From the NCBI GenBank assembly GCA_028274885.1, contig JAQCMX010000192.1, forward strand, positions 1 through 14,504: DNA of 14,504 bases, given 5' to 3'. The notes beneath the pieces are model-generated. The model searched no databases. It saw only the letters and a program-made list of their open reading frames with translations, and was not told the DNA's origin. Below are positions 1 to 6,390 of the stretch, in pieces. Positions within the stretch are counted from its first letter, which is position 1, and each line of letters opens with the position of its first letter. A program made the translations under genes and the position numbers. Source of the DNA: Haloarculaceae archaeon (lineage in GTDB: Archaea; Halobacteriota; Halobacteria; Halobacteriales; Haloarculaceae).

Positions 1-840
1 TGGTGTACGGCCCCGCGGGTAAAGCGACTGCTCGCCAGGGAAGGCCTCGACGGCGCGACCGGGAAGGGCCGCGATATCTGGCTGGCCTTGGGCGTGGCGA
101 GTCGCTCGGAGTACGTCGTCGTCCACGACGCCGACGCGACGACCTACGACGAGACCCTCGTCCCGCGATTGTTGTTCGGACTGACCTGTGGACACGACTT
201 TGCCAAAGGATACTACGCCAGGGTTGAAAACAGCCATCTGTACGGTCGGCTGTTCCGACTGTTCTATATTCCGCTCGTGCGGGCGCTGCGTGAGGGGCAC
301 AGCCACGAACTGCTCGCCTATCTCGACGCGTTTCGGTACGCGCTGTCCGGCGAGTTTGCGGTCACCGGCGACCTTGCTCGCAGGCTCCGAACTCCCCGGG
401 GCTGGGGCCTCGAGATCGGCACGCTGAGCGACGGCTACAGCGTTGCAGGCTTTGCGGGCACCGCACAGGTCGATCTCGGCACCCACGAACACGATCACCG
501 CGCGGTCAGTGGCCCTGCCGGCCTGGGCAATATGTGTGCAGAGGTGGGTAAAACACTCTTTACGATCCTCGAGGAACACGGGATCGACCCGGACTACGGG
601 TGTCTCAGGGAGCGGTACCGGACGGTCGGTGATCGCCTGGTCGAACAGTACGCTGCGGACGCGGCGTTCAACGGGTTGTCCTACGACGCGGCAAGCGAAC
701 GCGACCAGGTGGCGATCTATGCCGACGCCGTCGAACCCCCGGCGCGTGACGATCGGCTGCCAGCCTGGCGGGATCTCTCACTGGACCCAGTCGAACTCCT
801 CGACCGTTCGACAGCCGCGATCAGTGCGGTCACGAACTGA
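1..840 (+). CDS. Glucosyl-3-phosphoglycerate synthase-like GT-A glycosyltransferase (5' partial)
   Basis: The reading frame is open from base 1 and ends at TGA 838-840, so the N-terminus lies outside the window. The visible 279 residues include GKGRDIW followed by VVVHDADATTYD. This is the classic GT-A arrangement: a GKG nucleotide-sugar segment, then a DxD-type metal/sugar-nucleotide site at about residues 44-46. Further on, LEIGTLSD and DLGTHEHDH resemble the VEIG and acceptor-side motifs of the GpgS (glucosyl-3-phosphoglycerate synthase) family. That family transfers glucose from a nucleotide donor to 3-phosphoglycerate on the way to glucosylglycerate-type solutes. The protein appears soluble and has no membrane segment. 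An internal ATG at base 88 would cut off the GKG motif and is not the start. Family assignment is fairly secure; the exact donor and acceptor are inferred. A mannosyl-3-phosphoglycerate synthase activity is an alternative. Confidence 0.75.
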   Translation, partial: WCTAPRVKRLLAREGLDGATGKGRDIWLALGVASRSEYVVVHDADATTYDETLVPRLLFGLTCGHDFAKGYYARVENSHLYGRLFRLFYIPLVRALREGHSHELLAYLDAFRYALSGEFAVTGDLARRLRTPRGWGLEIGTLSDGYSVAGFAGTAQVDLGTHEHDHRAVSGPAGLGNMCAEVGKTLFTILEEHGIDPDYGCLRERYRTVGDRLVEQYAADAAFNGLSYDAASERDQVAIYADAVEPPARDDRLPAWRDLSLDPVELLDRSTAAISAVTN

Positions 841-910
841 CGGCTCGGTCAGTGTTGTCACAGTACCCCCGTTCGGTACTCTCAAGTTGGTTGCAGTCGG
901 GGTGGGAGAT

Positions 911-1396
911 ATGGAGCCCCACCCGGACGAACTGGCAGGTGTCGTTGACATGTTCGGCGCCCTGACCCGTGCGGAACTGCAGGAGGCACTGGCCGAACTG
1001 GCGTTCAAGCAGGGTGAGGGGTACGACCCTGACGCCTTTACAAACGACATTGCGACTGCTGTCGAGGGGTATCACCTGGTGCCCGTCGACCCCGTGGAGG
1101 CAGGTGGAGACGGCAAGGAGGGCCCGCAGCTGCTCGTTCCCGGACCGGTGGCGTTCCCGGACCTCCCCGAGAACGCCGAGGACCTCGCACACATCATGGA
1201 TATCTCGACGCGACGCGTGGACCGTGACACCGCCGGCCGGGCAGGTGTCGAACGCTTCCGGACGGAGGTCGCCGAGACTGCGACCCCGGAACGTGCCTCG
1301 ACCCTCGTCGACGTGAGCTACGAACTCGAGACCTGGGCAGGTGTCGACCTGTCGGACGTTCGAGGACAGTTGGACGAACAAGCATCCGACGAGTGA
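911..1396 (+). CDS. Conserved haloarchaeal protein, DUF7109-like
   Basis: This 161-residue acidic protein starts at ATG 911, 70 bp after the glycosyltransferase stop. A purine-rich GGTGGGAG lies just upstream of the start. The frame stays open much further upstream, but that part reads as out-of-frame glycosyltransferase sequence, so the start is placed at 911. The N-terminal half contains VDMFGALTRAELQEAL and a helical stretch. The middle has a proline-rich segment, PGPVAFPDLPENAEDL, followed by helices ending near VRGQLDE. I recall similar proteins as a haloarchaeal family of unknown function (DUF7109), with sequences predicted to be cytosolic; that name is from memory. No catalytic motif is visible. 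It could be co-transcribed with the gene before it, whose last bases lie close by. The gene is clearly coding; its function is unknown. Confidence 0.8.
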   Translation: MEPHPDELAGVVDMFGALTRAELQEALAELAFKQGEGYDPDAFTNDIATAVEGYHLVPVDPVEAGGDGKEGPQLLVPGPVAFPDLPENAEDLAHIMDISTRRVDRDTAGRAGVERFRTEVAETATPERASTLVDVSYELETWAGVDLSDVRGQLDEQASDE

Positions 1397-1442
1397 CGAT
1401 GCTCCCCCAAGAACATACACACTGTTGTCATATTCCCGGGTG

Positions 1443-1449
1443 AATTAAG
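1443..1449 (+). promoter_or_regulatory. TATA-like box for the NUDIX gene
   Basis: AATTAAG is centred 28 bp upstream of the ATG at 1474. This is the spacing expected for a leaderless haloarchaeal transcript. It supports both an independent promoter for the NUDIX gene and the chosen start codon. Confidence 0.5.
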
Positions 1450-1473
1450 ATTGTCCGGGCCGAGACCCCAGAT

Positions 1474-2073
1474 ATGAACCTTGAGGGGGTGCGCCGTCAC
1501 GAACCCCAGGCAGTCAGTGGCGACCTGCAGGAGGCGTCGGTAATCGCCCCGGTTTTGCCGGGTGATTCGGGGCCGCGTTTGCTTTTCACAGAGCGTGCGG
1601 ATCACCTCTCGAACCATCCCGGCCAGATGAGCTTTCCAGGGGGGCGGCACGAACCACAGGACGACACCCGACGGGCGACCGCGGTTCGGGAGGGAAACGA
1701 AGAGATCTGTCTCGACCCCACTGACGTCGAGTTCGTTGGCCGCCTCGACGACATCCGGACGGTAACGGAGTTTGCAGTTCGTCCGTTCGTGGCGCGCGTT
1801 CCGGACCGGGGCTACACCGCCTGTGAGGACGAGGTCGCCGAAGTGGTGACCCTCTCACTCGCGGATCTCACCGATCTGGACAACTACGAAAGTGAATTTC
1901 GCGATCATCCCTACTACGGGGAGATCCGGTTACACTACTTCCGTGTCGACGGGTACACCGTCTGGGGTGCGACCGCGCGGATCCTCGTCCAGTTTCTGGA
2001 TCTCGCCACAGGGTGGGAGATGCCTCCCGGGGTCGACCGGGTGGTCGAACCCGACGCCGACTTCCCGGTGTGA
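1474..2073 (+). CDS. NUDIX hydrolase, CoA pyrophosphatase (UPF0035/NudL-type)
   Basis: The 199-residue protein carries the UPF0035 signature LLFTERADHL...GQMSFPGG (residues 36-57), which leads into a NUDIX box with EP.D and REGNEEICL at residues 60-80. Enzymes of this group cleave CoA or its derivatives to phosphopantetheine and 3',5'-ADP using Mg2+ bound by the REUxEE glutamates. Those glutamates (E73, E76, E77) are present. One oddity is that the conserved Gly of the NUDIX box (normally EExGL) is Cys79 here. The rest of the chain (VGRLDD, RPFVARVPD, DHPYYGEIRLHYF, VWGATARIL) fits full-length haloarchaeal homologues. The start at 1474 agrees with family length and with a TATA box 28 bp upstream. 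Substrate is inferred from the family. Confidence 0.87.
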   Translation: MNLEGVRRHEPQAVSGDLQEASVIAPVLPGDSGPRLLFTERADHLSNHPGQMSFPGGRHEPQDDTRRATAVREGNEEICLDPTDVEFVGRLDDIRTVTEFAVRPFVARVPDRGYTACEDEVAEVVTLSLADLTDLDNYESEFRDHPYYGEIRLHYFRVDGYTVWGATARILVQFLDLATGWEMPPGVDRVVEPDADFPV

Positions 2074-2210
2074 ACAGATCGGCCCGCGTCCGGGGGCGCT
2101 GTGCCACCTGACAGCGAGGGTGTTCAGCCGTTCCCGGTAGACCTGTGAGTGTGGTACAGCCGCGACTTTCGACAGGACTTTCCATCCAGCCACGTAGAAT
2201 CAGCACAACT

Positions 2211-2990
2211 ATGTCTCCCCAGACAGCGCTGTCAGCCGTCGGGGTCGACGCCGTTGCGCTTAAGCCAAGCGAGGTCGACACCCGGCGGGGGGCAGCCCTG
2301 GATGTTTCGACCGTGACGATCGATTACGAAGGTCGTGAACACCTCCCGGAACCGGACGTTCTTGCCGCACTTGCCGAGGATACCGATGTTCGTCTCACCG
2401 TCCCCGTCCGGGCGGACGGCTTCGATCCGCTCGCCGACGACCACATCCGCACCCGGATCCCGGACCCGGTCGGTGAGGTACTTGTTGCCGGACACAGCGC
2501 ATACCTCTCCGCGGAGGAACGCGACCGGGCACTCGCCCCGCGTCTCGCAGCTGCCACGCGGGAAGCAGCCGATCCCTGGGTGGGCACCGAAGGTATCGAG
2601 CGACTTGCCCTCGCCATCGGCGGAACCCAGTTTGAACTCCTCTCGGCTACGACCTGCCCGGATGTGCGCGCGCTCCGCCAGGCGGGCTACGAGGGCTCGA
2701 TTGCGGTCTATGCCCCGCTCGTGCTGTCTGCTGAGGAGGGGACGATTCTGGATGCGGTCGGTGACTACGCCGCCCGCCGACCACGGGTCAGCGAGGGGCT
2801 CTCATCGGAGGAACCGACTGACAACACCGCAACCGGTGTGGCCCGGGACCGACTACTGGCCGGTTGTCGGGCATGCGCACTGGTCGGTGATGCGAAGACA
2901 GTCAGAGAGCGGATCCAGAAACTCCGTGACGCGGGCGTCGACACGATCGTCGCGTACCCGGCACAGGGGCTGGATTCGGCGAGTACGTGA
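2211..2990 (+). CDS. Conserved haloarchaeal protein, DUF7388-like (luciferase-like/TIM-barrel-like annotation in relatives)
   Basis: The 259-residue product begins MSPQTALSAVGVDAVALKP. The frame is open back to an ATG at 2145, but those extra 22 residues are basic and of low complexity, and conservation seems to begin around residue 9 of the shorter form. ATG 2211 is therefore preferred. Visible landmarks are VDAVALKPSEVD, VTIDYEGREHLPEP, RLTVPVRADGFDPL, VGTEGIERLALA, a segment DVRALRQAGYEGSIAVYAPLV, and ALVGDAKTVRERIQKLRDAGVDTIVAYPAQG near the C-terminus. The closing motif resembles the phosphate/cofactor-binding end of luciferase-like monooxygenase barrels, and relatives have been annotated that way. 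I cannot see a full F420 or FMN site. The DUF7388 name is from memory. It is a real, cytosolic haloarchaeal gene, and its function is unknown. Confidence 0.75.
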   Translation: MSPQTALSAVGVDAVALKPSEVDTRRGAALDVSTVTIDYEGREHLPEPDVLAALAEDTDVRLTVPVRADGFDPLADDHIRTRIPDPVGEVLVAGHSAYLSAEERDRALAPRLAAATREAADPWVGTEGIERLALAIGGTQFELLSATTCPDVRALRQAGYEGSIAVYAPLVLSAEEGTILDAVGDYAARRPRVSEGLSSEEPTDNTATGVARDRLLAGCRACALVGDAKTVRERIQKLRDAGVDTIVAYPAQGLDSAST

Positions 2991-3055
2991 TCGGTGACCG
3001 CCGGACGTCGATAGCTGGTCTAGTCCGTTTGACGGGTACACCCTCCTGTCGCTCA

Positions 3056-3130
3056 TACTGTTGGCTGTACCTGATCTACGATATTCGCCACGTGGTGGCG
3101 AAATTCTTGAAAGACGTACAGCCAACAGTA
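3056..3130. mobile_element. MITE-like palindromic element, copy 1, with 3-bp TCA target duplication
   Basis: This 75-bp element begins TACTGTTGGCTGTA and ends with the exact inverse. The perfect terminal inverted repeat is 15 bp inside the element and 16 bp when the flanking A/T pair is counted. The centre carries a smaller hairpin with arms TTCGCCAC/GTGGCGAA around GTG. Flanks are TCA (3053-3055) and TCA (3131-3133), fitting a 3-bp target duplication. A close relative lies at 13081-13158 in the same orientation. It has no room for a transposase, so it would need one in trans. It separates the 2211-2990 gene from the 3'-end of the convergent membrane-protein gene, whose stop codon is the right-hand TCA read on the - strand. 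Confidence 0.85.
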
Positions 3131-3541
3131 TCACTCTCTGGACCGGCCACCACCTGGCTTTTTTTCACTCACCTGCTCCTCTGGTACGTCCCCGGTGTTC
3201 GGCTCCAGCTGTGTTGGCGTGCTCAGATAGGCCGCATAGAGCACGAGCGCAGCGATCATGAAATCGAACGTGTGTTCGATCAGGTGATGAACAATCATCG
3301 GCACACGTCCGGTGGCGGTTCCGAATCCCACGACCGAACGAACAAAAAGCGCCCCGACTGCTGCCGTAATAGCCAGGTATCTGGTCGACTGTCGTTGGCG
3401 GTATGCGAACAAACTCGCAACGAACAGGATGCCCGTCCCGATGCCGGCCATCAGGATAATCCCGTACAGGAACAGCGACCCCTCACCTGCCCAGTCTGTC
3501 CCGGTCTGGAGTGTTCTGGCTGACATCAGTGATCGAGGCAT
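3131..3541 (-). CDS. Small haloarchaeal membrane protein with three predicted helices
   Basis: The 136-residue protein has three hydrophobic segments: about residues 22-47 (SLFLYGIILMAG...), 53-74 (YLAITAAVGALFV...) and 81-106 (IVHHLIEH...FMIAALVLYAAYL). A short charged C-terminal tail follows. Helix 3 begins with an HHxxEHxxD pattern (H85, H86, E89, H90, D93), which could bind a metal or heme; this is only a suggestion. I recognise it as a haloarchaeal-type conserved membrane protein but cannot assign a function. ATG 3541 has a TATA-like box centred about 35 bp upstream; an ATG at 3526 is an alternative start. It is divergent from the winged-helix regulator across a dyad-rich intergenic region, so regulation by that protein is plausible. 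The stop codon coincides with the target duplication of MITE copy 1. Confidence 0.75.
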   Translation of the reverse strand: MPRSLMSARTLQTGTDWAGEGSLFLYGIILMAGIGTGILFVASLFAYRQRQSTRYLAITAAVGALFVRSVVGFGTATGRVPMIVHHLIEHTFDFMIAALVLYAAYLSTPTQLEPNTGDVPEEQVSEKKPGGGRSRE

Positions 3542-3572
3542 TGTCCTCTCTGAACAGTAACGCGGCCAGCGG

Positions 3573-3580
3573 TATGTATT
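3573..3580 (-). promoter_or_regulatory. TATA-like box for the membrane-protein gene
   Basis: On the - strand this reads AATACATA, preceded by CGA-rich BRE-like sequence and centred about 35 bp from the ATG at 3541. This predicts a leader of roughly 9 nt. The assignment rests on spacing and composition only. Confidence 0.4.
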
Positions 3581-3631
3581 TCGAGGTACGACCGTCGAAA
3601 AACCCTCCTATCGGTGTTTCGTGTTCCGACA

Positions 3632-3647
3632 CAGCACAACTGTGCTG
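3632..3647. promoter_or_regulatory. Perfect dyad, operator-like, in the divergent intergenic region
   Basis: CAGCACA-AC-TGTGCTG has 7-bp perfect arms around a 2-bp centre. It lies in the middle of the 217-bp gap between the divergent membrane-protein and winged-helix genes. It is a typical size for a dimeric winged-helix operator. There is no T-run and it lies upstream of both genes, so a terminator is unlikely. Confidence 0.4.
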
Positions 3648-3669
3648 GCGTGGCGGTGAAAACTCACAG

Positions 3670-3702
3670 CAGTCTGTCTCACGGGTCTGTTCTCACAGAC
3701 TG
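3670..3702. promoter_or_regulatory. Inverted repeat CAGTCTGT...ACAGACTG, operator-like
   Basis: Two perfect 8-bp arms (3670-3677 and 3695-3702) face each other across 17 bp. The same core recurs as the near-palindrome ACAGTCTGT at 3752-3760, which overlaps the GTG start of the regulator at 3759. A repeated core that also covers the regulator's own start is what autorepression would look like. This is inference from sequence symmetry. Confidence 0.4.
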
Positions 3703-3758
3703 AGAAAACGAGGTCCGTTTAGATGTGCCGACCTGATACACCCGATAGGTGACAGTCT

Positions 3759-4274
3759 GTGTCCGAAACCCGGTCACGTATTCGTAACTGCATCGATCAA
3801 CAACCGGGCATCCACTTCAACGGGATCAGCAGAGAACTGGACATCGCCACGGGACAGACACAGTACCATCTGCGTAAACTCGCCAGTGCAGGCAAACTCG
3901 AAACGGAGTCGATCGGTGGACGGACGCACTACTACCCACCCACGTACTCCCAGCGAGAACAGGTCACGATCGCGTTGCTCCGACGGGAGACGACCCGCGA
4001 AATCGTCCTCTTTGTTCTGCGAAACGACCGCCCTTCCCCGACCGAAATCGCCGACAAACTGGACCTCGCCCGGAGCACCGTCGAGTGGCACCTTTCACGC
4101 CTCGTCGAACACGACGTTGCCAGGAAAGAACGGACCGATGGGTCCTCGGGCGTTGCCGTCTCGCTTACCGATCAATCGCGGGTGTATCGTCTGCTCCGGG
4201 AGATCGAACCCAGGCTTCTCGACCGCGTTGTCGACCGGTTCTCCCGGCTCACAGACGAGTTACTCGAAGACTGA
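3759..4274 (+). CDS. Transcriptional regulator with two winged-helix DNA-binding domains
   Basis: The 171-residue protein carries two winged helix-turn-helix domains in tandem. The first is about residues 2-60 (RSRIRNCIDQQPGIHFNGI...TGQTQYHLRKLASAGKL) with a wing ending GGRTHYYPP. The second is about 68-130 (TREIVLFVLRNDRPSPTEI...ARSTVEWHLSRLVEHDVA). A helical C-terminal region, possibly for dimerisation, follows. It resembles ArsR/MarR-like haloarchaeal regulators with duplicated wHTH domains. GTG 3759 is the only usable start because an in-frame TGA lies at 3750. No sensor or metal-binding cluster is visible, so the signal is unknown. The likely target is the divergent membrane-protein gene and itself, given the dyads between them. 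Confidence 0.85.
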   Translation: MSETRSRIRNCIDQQPGIHFNGISRELDIATGQTQYHLRKLASAGKLETESIGGRTHYYPPTYSQREQVTIALLRRETTREIVLFVLRNDRPSPTEIADKLDLARSTVEWHLSRLVEHDVARKERTDGSSGVAVSLTDQSRVYRLLREIEPRLLDRVVDRFSRLTDELLED

Positions 4275-4319
4275 TAGGCCGGTTCACCCTCGTACTCGTC
4301 GACCATCGTCTGATACTGA

Positions 4320-4496
4320 TTACCGCGAGCCTTTCCGGCCGTCGAAAACAACAATAGGTGTTACACGCCTTGACGCATCGAAATCTGCGACGTGGGCACG
4401 AAAATAACGACGGAGGCGTAGCCCAGCCCCCGTCTGGCACCGCGATTGGTCCGCCTGGATACTGTACCGGTCGCCCGTCGGGGTCGCGCACCTCAT
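4320..4496 (-). CDS. Possible small basic protein (58 aa), weak candidate
   Basis: The gap between the convergent regulator and P450 genes holds a 58-codon - strand frame. It starts MRCATPTGDRY, contains SRCQTGAGLRLRRYF and a hydrophobic VTPIVVFDG near the end, and stops at TAA. The first half uses GC-ending codons, as local genes do. Against it: the protein is basic, unlike most haloarchaeal proteins, and the only TATA-like sequence (GTTATAAC, 4506-4513) is just 13 bp from the ATG. I recognise no family. Otherwise I see nothing in 4275-4532. Confidence 0.22.
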   Translation of the reverse strand: MRCATPTGDRYSIQADQSRCQTGAGLRLRRYFRAHVADFDASRRVTPIVVFDGRKGSR

Positions 4497-4532
4497 ACCC
4501 CAGGTGTTATAACGATCGTCGGGTTCAGCTGG

Positions 4533-5786
4533 TCACATCGAAACCCGGATCGGCAGTTCTGCTGGGCCGTATACTGCCGCACTGAGAATTGGTGTGATCG
4601 TGTCCTCGAGTAGTTCGACATCGTCGATGCGCTCTAAGAACTTTCCGAGTACGATTTTGGCCTCCATTCTGGCCAGGGGTGCACCCGCACAGAAGTGGAT
4701 TCCCCTGCCAAATGGGATCGCTTTGCTCAGGTTCGGCCGGTCCGGCCGGAACAGATCCGGATCCTCGAAGACTGTCTCGTCTCTGTTTGCAGAGTTCAGA
4801 TAGACGATTACCTTCGAGCCTTTCGGGATTTCGACGCCACGGAGTTCGGTGTCTTCGGTGGCGATCCGTCGCACCTCCGTGACCGAGGAGCGGTACCGAA
4901 GCACCTCCTCGTTTGCCTCGGCGAGGTCTATCTCCCCGGATTGGATGTCCGAGATGAGCCCCTCTTCGGCGTACGTCCAGAGCGCGTTGGTCATAAACGA
5001 CGTCGTGGTGACGTTGCCGGCAGCCAGAAGCATCGAACAGTTGGCCTTTGTCTGTGATCTGGAGAGCATATCGGTTTCCTGTTCTACCTGCAACATATTC
5101 GTTATCAGATCGTCCTGTGGGTTCTCCTCGCGTTTTTCCAACTCTGTGCCGAAAAACTCGTTAAGGCTTAGACTGGCTTGTATCCGCTCATTTTGCATCT
5201 GTTCTTTGGTCTCTTCGTCGGCGTCGACGGGTGGTGTCGATGTTAGCTGGTACGACCACTTCCGGAAGGTGTCTCGCTTTTCCTGCGGGACACCGAGGAT
5301 ATCCGCGATGACGCCGACAGGCAGCGGGACGGCGATCTCTTCGACGAAGTCGAACTCCCTGCCGTCGGCCAGTGCCTCGTCCAACAGATCGTCGGCCCGT
5401 TGTTCGATCTCCGGCCGCATATCTCTGACATCTCCGGGCTGGAGTCGATCCTTTGCCATCGAACGGAGGGGTGGGTGTTCCGGTGGATCCCGGTCCATCA
5501 GATGTCCGTCCATGCCGTGGGTCATGAAACTCGAGAACCGTTTCCAGTCGCTAAGAATCTCGACGGTTTCGTCGTAGGTATACACGTCGTAGACATCGCG
5601 GTCCTCGTCGTAAGAGATAGGCTCCTCGGCCCGCTTCTGTGCGAACATCGGGTAGGGGTCTACCTGGTTCTCGTACTGTAGGAGCTCCGGGTTGTCCCAC
5701 TCCTCCTTGTCGGGGCGCCGGTCAATCCAGTCAGTCGGGCGTGCCTGGTTTGCCACCATTATGCTGTCTTTTTGTATACAGTCCAT
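4533..5786 (-). CDS. Cytochrome P450
   Basis: The 417-residue protein has the P450 landmarks in order. DRDPPEHPPLRSM (98-110) is the helix C region. The I-helix AGNVTTT is at 256-262. The K-helix ExxR is E294/R297, the meander includes FRPDRPN, and the heme loop is FGRGIHFCAGAPLA with axial Cys366. It is a soluble class without a membrane anchor and would oxidise a small hydrophobic substrate with electrons from a ferredoxin-type partner; none is encoded nearby. Position 259 of the I-helix, normally Asp or Glu before the conserved Thr, is Val. ATG 5786 has a TATA box 26-27 bp upstream, which supports a leaderless start. ATG 5759 (MVANQARP) is a shorter alternative. Family is certain; substrate is unknown. 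Confidence 0.93.
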   Translation of the reverse strand: MDCIQKDSIMVANQARPTDWIDRRPDKEEWDNPELLQYENQVDPYPMFAQKRAEEPISYDEDRDVYDVYTYDETVEILSDWKRFSSFMTHGMDGHLMDRDPPEHPPLRSMAKDRLQPGDVRDMRPEIEQRADDLLDEALADGREFDFVEEIAVPLPVGVIADILGVPQEKRDTFRKWSYQLTSTPPVDADEETKEQMQNERIQASLSLNEFFGTELEKREENPQDDLITNMLQVEQETDMLSRSQTKANCSMLLAAGNVTTTSFMTNALWTYAEEGLISDIQSGEIDLAEANEEVLRYRSSVTEVRRIATEDTELRGVEIPKGSKVIVYLNSANRDETVFEDPDLFRPDRPNLSKAIPFGRGIHFCAGAPLARMEAKIVLGKFLERIDDVELLEDTITPILSAAVYGPAELPIRVSM

Positions 5787-5808
5787 TTAATATTTTCGTC
5801 ACACGGGG

Positions 5809-5816
5809 CATAAAAA
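5809..5816 (-). promoter_or_regulatory. TATA-like box for the P450 gene
   Basis: Read on the - strand this is TTTTTATG within CGGTTTTTATGCC, centred 26-27 bp from the A of ATG 5786. The spacing predicts a leaderless transcript beginning at that ATG. Confidence 0.5.
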
Positions 5817-6021
5817 CCGTTCTACACCGCCGCCCCTGTGATTCGCGTGAGGATTTCCCTTCTCTGGATCCCGCTTCAACTCGCTCAGACGTTGGGTGGG
5901 GAGGGATCCTGATTGTGTCGATCCCGTGAACCCTCCCTGTGGAGTCCCATACGTTGGCTCTGGTCATATGTCATCTCTGTGGTCGGAGAGGGACAAAATC
6001 GGGTGATTTCGCGCCGTCTAT

Positions 6022-6096
6022 TGCTCGCTCAGGGATTTGAACCCCGGTCATTGGCTCGAAAGGCCAATATGATTGGCCGGACTACACCAAGCGAGC
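6022..6096 (-). tRNA. tRNA-Glu (anticodon TTC)
   Basis: The 75-nt sequence folds as a tRNA. The acceptor stem GCTCGCT/AGCGAGC is perfect over 7 bp with discriminator A. The anticodon stem TTGGC/GCCAA is perfect over 5 bp around loop CTTTCGA, so the anticodon is TTC (+ strand 6058-6060 GAA). The T-arm is CGGGG-TTCAAAT-CCCTG with one G-T wobble. GTAGTCCGGCCAATC is a typical archaeal Glu D-loop. CCA is not encoded, as in most haloarchaeal tRNA genes. There is no intron. A TATA-like box lies 29 bp upstream. Confidence 0.96.
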
Positions 6097-6120
6097 AGTA
6101 CTCGAATCTGGGAATCTATA

Positions 6121-6129
6121 CATAATAAA
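6121..6129 (-). promoter_or_regulatory. TATA-like box for tRNA-Glu
   Basis: On the - strand this is TTTATTATG, centred about 29 bp from the 5' end of the tRNA. It fits a TBP/TFB promoter that starts transcription a few bases before the mature tRNA. Confidence 0.55.
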
Positions 6130-6383
6130 CCCTGTCTTTCGGTATCCTCTTGAGAGCTTGTGTCACCCCGTAGGTGGAATTTAAAAGGCTCTTCCCTGAC
6201 TGAGCGAAACAACGATCAGATTAGCGATATTGTCACTGGTTGGGTGCAAGATAGGGGACGCGCATCTCGCAAGATTTGGAGATCAGATGTATTTGAATCC
6301 GGTAGTATCTATTGACAGGACATCTCATTAGTGCTCTCCACCGCTTCAAGAAATATAAAAAATTAAATATTTTGGCGGAAATG

Positions 6384-6390
6384 TATAAAT
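6384..6390 (+). promoter_or_regulatory. TATA box for the lipoprotein gene
   Basis: TATAAAT is centred exactly 27 bp before the GTG at 6414, the canonical spacing for a leaderless archaeal mRNA. It decides in favour of the GTG start. Confidence 0.6.

Noticed and set aside
443..910. Upstream part of the frame ending at 1396
   Set aside because: The region overlaps the glycosyltransferase in another frame and its translation is Arg/Thr-rich; the real gene starts at 911.
2145..2210. Longer start of the 2211-2990 gene
   Set aside because: The extra N-terminal residues are basic and unlike the rest of the protein; ATG 2211 fits the conserved beginning.
3511..4407. Long + strand frame (298 codons) covering the regulator region
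   Set aside because: It runs antisense to the membrane-protein gene and out of frame with the winged-helix gene. Its translation is Ser/Arg/Pro-rich with no recognisable domain, a typical shadow of GC-ending codons.
4400..4520. Possible second tRNA-like sequence (GCGTAGCCCAGCCCC...)
   Set aside because: No T-arm with a GTTCRAATCC-type sequence and no acceptor stem can be formed.
4849..5577. 242-codon + strand frame antisense to the P450
   Set aside because: Ser-rich shadow translation opposite a clear P450.
6022..6096. tRNA-Glu as an attachment site for an integrated island
   Set aside because: I found no second copy of the tRNA 3' end in the window, and the AT-rich segment lies on the tRNA's 5' side. 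No integrase gene is seen.
6160..6315. 51-codon GTG frame (VSPRRWNLKG...) between tRNA-Glu and the lipoprotein
   Set aside because: No ATG and no promoter upstream, a strong TATA-like motif lies inside it, and I recognise no homology. Kept only as a note.
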